Shown here: in pieces, positions 57,470 to 64,000 of the stretch
Layout: the number at the start of each line of letters is the position of its first letter
Position numbering within the stretch: position 1 is the first letter of the stretch
Made by a program: the position numbers and the translations under genes
NCBI GenBank assembly: GCA_030704615.1
Contig: CM060733.1
Span: 61,006,001-61,070,000, forward strand
DNA length: 64,000 bases
DNA from: Takakia lepidozioides
Taxonomy: Eukaryota > Streptophyta > Takakiopsida > Takakiales > Takakiaceae
Direction of reading: 5' to 3'
Notes under the pieces: generated by a model
Seen by the model: only the letters and a program-made list of their open reading frames with translations
What the model was told of the DNA's origin: nothing
Database searches by the model: none

Positions 57470-59390
57470 TTTGTCTTTCCCTAGTCACCCACTTCAACTT
57501 GAGCAAAATTGACGACCCTTCAACTGCACAGCTGGGGGCTGTCTCCAATAATAAACGGGCTGGGTAAGGATCCTGCAAAATTTATGTCGTGTATAGCATC
57601 AGTTATCACATATCTGATGACATGTTCATGTTGGTTGTGGTAGGAGTAAGCGTATGCATACACTTGCGGCATAATCTCTAACTATTTTTACATCCACATT
57701 AATTTGCCGCCACAATGGCTAAAAGCTTCTTGCTAGCATGTGTGCATTAACTTCATGAAGAGCCAAAATACAAACATGCCAATCATGTGATGAGTTTATT
57801 CAACTAATAATACTTCATCTTGGATGGTGGCCCTTATTTGAGAGAGGAAATTGCCAATGGAAAACATTTCCCACTTCAAATTTCCTCTCATTAAGATATG
57901 CATCTGGGAGGGGGGAAAAAATAATTCTGGAAATGAGTTTCGATAGTGAAGTTATTATTATTATTTTACTGACAAAACTCTTTCATAATGTCAAATTTTA
58001 TTCAAATATGAAATATTCTATTTTTTAATACTATATTAGTATGTCTGCCAGGGTTTTAATTTTTTTCATACCAATAATTTCACAAAACAATTTTCTACCT
58101 GATTTTATTTTAAGTAATAAGATAAACACATTCATCATAGACCATCATCCATGCAACTGATCATATTGATCAGATATCCATCTATGGCGTATTGCTCATA
58201 TTACTGTGGATTGTGCTTACACAAACATTCTTTCCAAGGTTGGGCGGTTCTTTAGTTTACTTCATAACCGGTATATATAATTTGAAATACTTTCATGACG
58301 TGGTTATGCACAAGAGGATTAGTGTTTCAGTTATGATTTTTCTAATGACCCATGAAAATAACAAATTATTAAATAGATTTTATGTATAATTTTTAAGTAA
58401 GATTTTTCTGTAAATAATAATAATATTTCTTTATAATAACTGGATTGAGAGCTGAAAAAACCTTGTTACTCATTCTAGTTATGAATAATACTTTAAAACA
58501 GATTTTATCCATCAAATATCAATCCTAGGCAGTTCTCTACTCAAAAAAATAACCGGAGGTTAATATTTAAAAACAACATGTTATTTGATTTTTTTTTTTC
58601 CATAATCGCTGATTGTAGGGGGCCATCGTCAAGAATAGCTCAGGTTTTCAAGCTTGCACTCGTGGTTTCATACTATCATGCCTCAAATTTGAGACAACAC
58701 AATGAGTTAATCCAACATAACAATGTGATCTTGAACCCCAAGAGCTCTGCAATCACAACACGTAGGGGCATATAGCTATTGTTCCACTTGTTTGGTGTAA
58801 AGTGCGTATGTCGGCATGACAAAGTTCATGCGCTAGCGCATTTTGTGCCAAACACTAATGCTTAAATATATGAGGCACTAAGAGCATCTTACGACTATTG
58901 CTTCCTATCGGGAGTGGGCTCTATGTATCTAGAGATCAATATGTCAAATGACTTGGAAGCAACGTCGCAGTACCTTCTAGTCAACTTTGCGTTTTGGCAA
59001 TAGCCTTATTTACATGATCAGGCCGTTCTTCTATGCAGCTAAATTTAACCTAATAGCTCAACAACGAGTTTTTTTTATTTTTTTAAAAAAATTAAATTAA
59101 ATTTATTTATTTATAAATAATAAACCAAGGGCATAGCCTGTTAGTTTATTAGAGAAAAAATTAAACCTCAATGATGCCATAAGGCAAGGAAACATCCATG
59201 GAATGAGGGACGAGCCCAAACCAAATCTAGAGAGACCACTTTGGTAGTGTGAACCTAGTTATTACCCAGAACTTGACAAGCCTTAATTGACCATTGTTTA
59301 CCGTGAGATGGTGCAAAAGATGCGAAATGATGCGAAATGATGCAAGTGATGTGAAAACGTGGCCGCTCAATGCATGCAAAATGAAAGGAC
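57470..59390. other. AT-rich stretch without recognised genes
   Basis: Nothing beyond small ORFs and homopolymer tracts was seen. Confidence 0.45.
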
Positions 59391-59405
59391 CTCCTACCAT
59401 AACTG

Positions 59406-59849
59406 CTAGCCTACCCTTAGCCTGTAAAGGTGCTGATCCCAAAGGCAAGTTGCTAGATACAGAGCGAAGGCACTATTGAGCTTTCGTGATCGCCTCCCTT
59501 GAAGATGCTTCCAATTGATATCGCCATCGACGTCGGGGGAGTCAAGGAAGCAACGCGCTCCTACCTCCCAAGCTATGGGGGATTGAGCTTCAAGTGCTGC
59601 TGAATGGCGAAAGGCTAGAGCAGATGATGTCTTGTTTGGCCCAGGTGTTCTTGAAGGTGTCGTGGAGCCCAAACTGAGCTTCCGGATGCTTGCGAATGTC
59701 CGCAGACAGTTTGATCCACGCCTTCCTTGCTTCAGTTTGAGTGTCAAATGAAACTTTTGCAAGTAGCATAGATATCGTGCAAGATGACATGTTAATGGTC
59801 CAACACACCTAGTAATCCATACGAGGTTAAAAGGTATATGTCCATACAT
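59406..59849 (-). CDS. Unidentified ORF, 147 codons
   Basis: The minus frame is open from 59849 to 59406 with mixed composition (EVGARCFLDSPDVDGDINWK). An overlapping minus frame (59808-59590) also looks protein-like (VSFDTQTEARKAWIKLSADI). This suggests one older coding sequence broken by a frameshift near 59,590. No domain was recognised. Confidence 0.25.
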   Translation of the reverse strand: MYGHIPFNLVWITRCVGPLTCHLARYLCYLQKFHLTLKLKQGRRGSNCLRTFASIRKLSLGSTTPSRTPGPNKTSSALAFRHSAALEAQSPIAWEVGARCFLDSPDVDGDINWKHLQGRRSRKLNSAFALYLATCLWDQHLYRLRVG

Positions 59850-60029
59850 ATCCTATATGAAAAATAATTGTTAATGTCAATAGCTAACTTGAAGTATGTA
59901 AATGTTATATTTGTTTAGCAAAAAAATTATCTATATTTTTCAGTGCTAACATGTTAAGTTACTCACATTTATTTCAGTTAATTATATTTATATAGATATA
60001 GATAATATATTTCTCCAGCTCCAAATTCT

Positions 60030-60115
60030 GATCTTGACCACATCTATTTGTACCTTGCATACATAGAACTGGTGATCATGGGTTCAATTAATCCTTCAAC
60101 ATGTTCTTCTAATCG
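60030..60115 (+). mobile_element. SINE-like fragment related to 47.9 kb copy
   Basis: TGGTGATCATGGGTTCAATT followed by ATCCTTCAACATGT parallels the B-box region of the minus-strand SINE at 47.9 kb (GGTTCAATCCTTCAACATGT). The 5' head is too diverged to call. Confidence 0.4.
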
Positions 60116-60119
60116 CCCA

Positions 60120-63100
60120 ACACAATACATAGCATATGTGTTGAGCATCAAGCTCTATAAATTCGTTGGAATTAGTTAAACACATTTTATCTATTATGTG
60201 AACTATATATTGTTAATTAAGAGATGGAATATTTTACCGTGATGTGTGAAGTATGAACATCTTATATGTAGCTTATAACTTATCATGACACATTTTAATA
60301 TATCAGCACTTAAATAGGAACCATTACAACTATATAATTAAATTAATATAGTTACATAACTATGTTGAACTCGTTTTCCATGTACGAACGGTTTTTTTAC
60401 TTCATTTTTATAAAACGGATCTTAATATATATATGGCTTATATTATGTTGATATTCCCTTTGTATATTAGAATACTACACAAGAATGTTAGCTCAAAACT
60501 AGATGTCAACATTGAGCCTTTTATGCTTGGGGACAAAAAAGAGGTTTCTGATCTTAAACCACCTAGCTTGTAGGTCAAGAAGGGCATATGCTGATGATGT
60601 CATCATTAAAGAAGCCACCATTGTCTTTAAAGATATTCTAAGTTCTCCACAACATTTGGGAAGCTTCTCCAATTTCAACATGTAATTCATGATAGCATAT
60701 TGATGACTAATCTCAGCTTTTTTCATGTGAATTTGTCTTCAAATGGACATTGGCCCATGGTAATCCAATAGTGTTTTTTGTATAGGGTAAGAGCATCTCC
60801 ATGGTGAGCTGGGCCGTCAAACGTCATATACCCTGGTTACAGAGGAGATGGTAGTTTTTACGGGGAAGGTTTGGTTGGCACTCCATGTTGGGACAGTAGT
60901 AGACACGGCAGAGATAGCCCCGATGCAGACCCGCCACCCGATCACAATCTTGGAGCGTTGCCCTATGACATCATATCTCTTGACCTCACAAATTTAATGT
61001 ACAGTGGTTGGCGGGGTCCCTGTATGTTTGGCAAAAGTGTCATGCGAGAGGCAGAATTGAGGCGGGATGCAGCAATTCTACAAGGCAGAGGCAACCGTGG
61101 AGCAACCCCCGCGGCCTTTTTAGGACCCTGCCACGCCAGATTGCCGTTTTTAGGCAGGTAGAGTGTCACCGTGGAGTCCCCACTCCGAGGGCTTACTGCG
61201 GTGTGAAGGGAGTAGTTCGAGGGTGTAGCCTCGGGCAGTACAACCCGAGCACCAAGGTGGGCCGAGGGCGGGGGGAGACTTTCCCTGCGTAAAGACAGTG
61301 GGTTCCTTTTTCCGCAGTAGATGGCTGAGATCTCTTGAAGATCTTGGTGGATGGCTCAGATCCCTAGAACTAAAACGAAAAAGATGAATTTAGAAAAGAA
61401 AAGAAAAGAAAAAAGATAACAGGGCGTAAGATCCCACGGGGCCTTATCACGTAAGATCCCTGCCAACTGCTGACATGATTTTCCGTCAGATAAGGTCCCT
61501 GGAAATACAAGGGGAAAAAAGCCGTAGGTTTTTACAATGACCCTTCAAATACGTTGGGATACAGTGAATTAATGAATGAAGACTTTTGCCGAAAGAAGCG
61601 TAATGTGCGGTGTAACCTCAGCCGAAAGGGTTATCGCAGCCTTCGTTTGGAAGGTGGATACTGGAGACCTTCTAATGGATGTAACAGGGGCAACACGGTT
61701 GCCTAAATTTACGTCCCCAAACACTCAAAAGTCCCCATGTCCTTGCACATTAAGTAACCGGTTGACTTATTTATCCCCATTTTATAGCTAGGACGTTGAC
61801 CATAAGCAATGACATCCAACATAGGTACACATGGCACCACCACTTGTAAGGCGACCTTGTGCCCAAACAACCGGGCTATGTATTTTCGAACTATCTCGTC
61901 AACCCATTTTCAAATAATATGTAAAACTTAACTAGGGTTCCACATTGCTCCGCACTACTATTGACGATTTCTGAGACCAATCTTCCTTTTGATTGGAATA
62001 TATTGTATGCGAAAAACAATATGAACAATTTATGAATGTAATGAAAGTGTGCGATTTGACAGTTGTTTTGCCAAATTTAACCAGCGACGGCTCCTCAAAC
62101 TTTGTTGAGAAAAATGGGGTACTGGATCAACCGCCTACTTAACCCATGAGTTACGTGTGCTTCGACAAGAGTTTTTTGTCTTCATTCCTTCTTATGTAAT
62201 TCAATAGCTCATTATATTTTAAAATTTAATAAACAAATCTTAAAGAAAACTACATTGCATATAATTTTTCAAATTAAATAATTTTTATTAATTTTAAGAT
62301 CAACACATATTCAATCAATTATTGTTATTTTTTAATGATAAACTTAAGATGAAAATCACTCTAGCTAGAGCTGACGAGCTAATGTAACTAAGAGCTATAT
62401 TTTTAATTGTCTGAAATATAGATAAGAGATGAAAATCCAATATTAATCGTTTTGAGATTTAATTAACTATTACCAATATCATATTTATAATATGTATGTG
62501 TACTATTGTAATATATTAATTTAAAAATTGCTTACCATAAAATCAAAGGGTTGAACTTATAAAATCAAAGGGTTGAACTTATGAGGGTTTCAAAAACCGG
62601 ATGATTTATGCTTGTTTGGTGGTTTTATCATAATTAATATTAAGACGTGCAAAACACATTGAATGTGTGAAGGAACAAAAGAAAAGAAGAAAGTAATATT
62701 AGACCACATTCGCAAACAAAATAAAATAATAAAAAATAAAATTCAGAGTTTTTTTAAAAAAACAAATTCCTTCTTGGGCAGCTTTTATAACAACGACGAT
62801 GATAAAAGAGAATCCTAGGAATAATGTATGAAATTAATGCACACATGTGATCTCTGACAAGATGATGGGCCAGTTTTTGGCATATTGAATCTCCTCATCA
62901 TCTATTAAGAATGACATAGAATGAGGGGAGTGTAACTTTAGTTGGGTTAACAGTGGGTTGCAGAGAGGGAGTGTAAACCCCAGTTGGGGTTACATGGTGG
63001 AGAATGTAACTCCATTTGGGGTTACACTTTGTTATACGGCCGGGAGTGTAATTCACACTTGGTTTCAATATTTGACTAAGTCCGAATTTGGCTAAGTTTA

Positions 63101-63200
63101 AAACGGACTAAGAGGATTTACACAATACATGGGGGTGACATGAACCATTATAGAAGCCATAACACTACCATCCATTAGGAATCAAACCTTTCATCTTATC
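60120..63200. other. Mostly featureless; GC-rich island near 60.9-61.3 kb
   Basis: AT-rich sequence with no recognised genes. The island at about 60,900-61,320 (GGTGGGCCGAGGGCGGGGGG) has open frames through composition only. A 24-bp direct duplication (AAATCAAAGGGTTGAACTTA) occurs at about 62,539-62,583. Short repeats of the type TTGGGGTTACA occur at 62,950-63,050. Confidence 0.5.
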
Positions 63201-63213
63201 GCCTCCATTACCA

Positions 63214-63720
63214 CACTAGTACAGATTTACGTTTTTATGACTATAATATCACTGCATTTGCAGTGATAAGCGCTTTTATGACTACCTCACTCTGCAGCAA
63301 CAAACACGAAATCGGTTCTACCATGACTACGGAGTGATAAGTGCAAAGTCATGGTCGTCACTGAGGACGTGACACTTGCCCATCGACGCATAGTGATATA
63401 GGGTTTGGTGATGTAGTCATAAATAGATGACTACACGACTGAATGTTATGACTGAGGTTACAACTACAATACTACTGCAAAGCGCCTACATGGAGAGGCG
63501 TCTCCATGACACGTGTGACCCTCCAGATGTGACACGTAGCGTCTACATGGAGAGGCGTCTGCATGACACGTGGGATCCTTTGGGATTTGACATGTGTAAT
63601 CATCCCTGATGGGGCAATGGAGTAGTCATATCTTTATGACTACACGACTATGGGTATGGCTATATCACTACAACGTCACGTGGTCTGTGACTGACACATG
63701 TTGGTCATGTAGATTTTATA
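63214..63720 (+). mobile_element. CACTA-like element terminus with subterminal repeats
   Basis: CACTAGTACAGATTTACG at 63214-63231 has the CACTA start of En/Spm-type ends. The next 450 bp contain many copies in both orientations of TATGACTAC/GTAGTCATA (near 63,236, 63,273, 63,413, 63,430, 63,622, 63,635), as in CACTA subterminal arrays bound by transposase. The other end and transposase lie outside the window if the element is complete. Confidence 0.5.
63487..63569. repeat. 54-bp tandem duplication with CACGTG sites
   Basis: CTACATGGAGAGGCGTCT followed by CATGACACGTG occurs at 63,487 and again at 63,541. Each copy ends in an ACACGTG motif. It lies inside the CACTA-like subterminal region. Confidence 0.85.
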
Positions 63721-64000
63721 GTTTATTAAATATTATTTAATTTCAAATGACTAATTCAGATATTAAAGTAAATTAAATTAATATGAAACTGAATAAACCA
63801 TGTGGAGCTCTCATAAGCACAACAATTGGCAAAGAGGAAAGGCAAACCATGCTAGCTGTTGCAAAGAGTGGCAAAGAAAGATTCTACCACCAACCCTGTT
63901 GCATAGATTGGCAGAAGCTGCAACAATATGATACAATATGAAAGACACAACTACAATCAAACATGCCATCCATAAAAATACCACAACAACCTCAGAGGAC

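Noticed and set aside
1-64000. CRISPR arrays, rRNA genes and bacterial operons
   Set aside because: No regularly spaced direct repeats with unique spacers, no rRNA-like blocks and no Shine-Dalgarno-led gene series were seen; the window is eukaryotic.

Overview
Eukaryotic nuclear DNA from a plant (streptophyte). The genes are split by many short phase-consistent GT-AG introns, the encoded proteins are plant-type (three-domain tRNA ligase, At4g00755-type F-box protein, group 3 LEA protein), and most of the window is decayed transposon sequence. A piggyBac-type transposase remnant, an OTU-bearing Helitron and low gene density fit a seed-free land plant (lycophyte, fern or bryophyte) better than a flowering plant, but that is inference. 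No prokaryotic operons, rRNA genes, intact tRNA genes or CRISPR arrays were seen.

Layout. 1-16,012 (minus): tRNA ligase, 23 exons resolved and the 3' end off the left edge. Its introns carry LINE pieces, including a 2.9 kb antisense copy at about 5.8-8.7 kb. 16,013-17,566: spacer between divergent genes, with a tandem repeat. 17,567-20,759 (plus): five-exon F-box gene with a LINE tail inserted in intron 2. 21,957-23,210 (plus): second F-box gene, broken by frameshifts or containing a short intron. 23.2-24.9 kb: SINE-like head and a degenerate repeat field. 24.9-28.6 kb (minus): decayed Helitron (OTU, DUF6570-like, Rep and PIF1 pieces). 29.3-30.2 kb: unidentified exon-like ORFs. 30.2-31.3 kb: gag-protease remnant next to a cluster of heat shock elements. 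32.2-37.6 kb: Copia pieces in both orientations around a piggyBac transposase remnant. 38,782-39,934 (minus): three-exon LEA gene. 40,620-41,797: foldback element with long inverted repeats, upstream of the LEA gene. 42,436-44,325: internally deleted Ty3/gypsy element with paired LTRs. 44,981-52,428: piggyBac-like termini enclosing nested debris (Copia LTR piece, SINE, GC-rich block, group II intron-like organelle-type DNA, a 79-nt palindrome). 52.4-64 kb: AT-rich, almost gene-free, ending in a CACTA-like terminus with subterminal repeats.

Host genes. Four were found: RNA repair (tRNA ligase), two putative SCF ubiquitin-ligase adaptors, and one desiccation-protection protein. They do not form an evident functional cluster. 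The main interest is the interplay of transposons with these genes (intronic LINE tails, a foldback element upstream of the LEA gene, HSE-bearing LTRs) and the uncommon element types.

Limits. Exon boundaries were deduced by eye from splice consensus, reading phase and remembered family similarity; nothing was aligned by computer.
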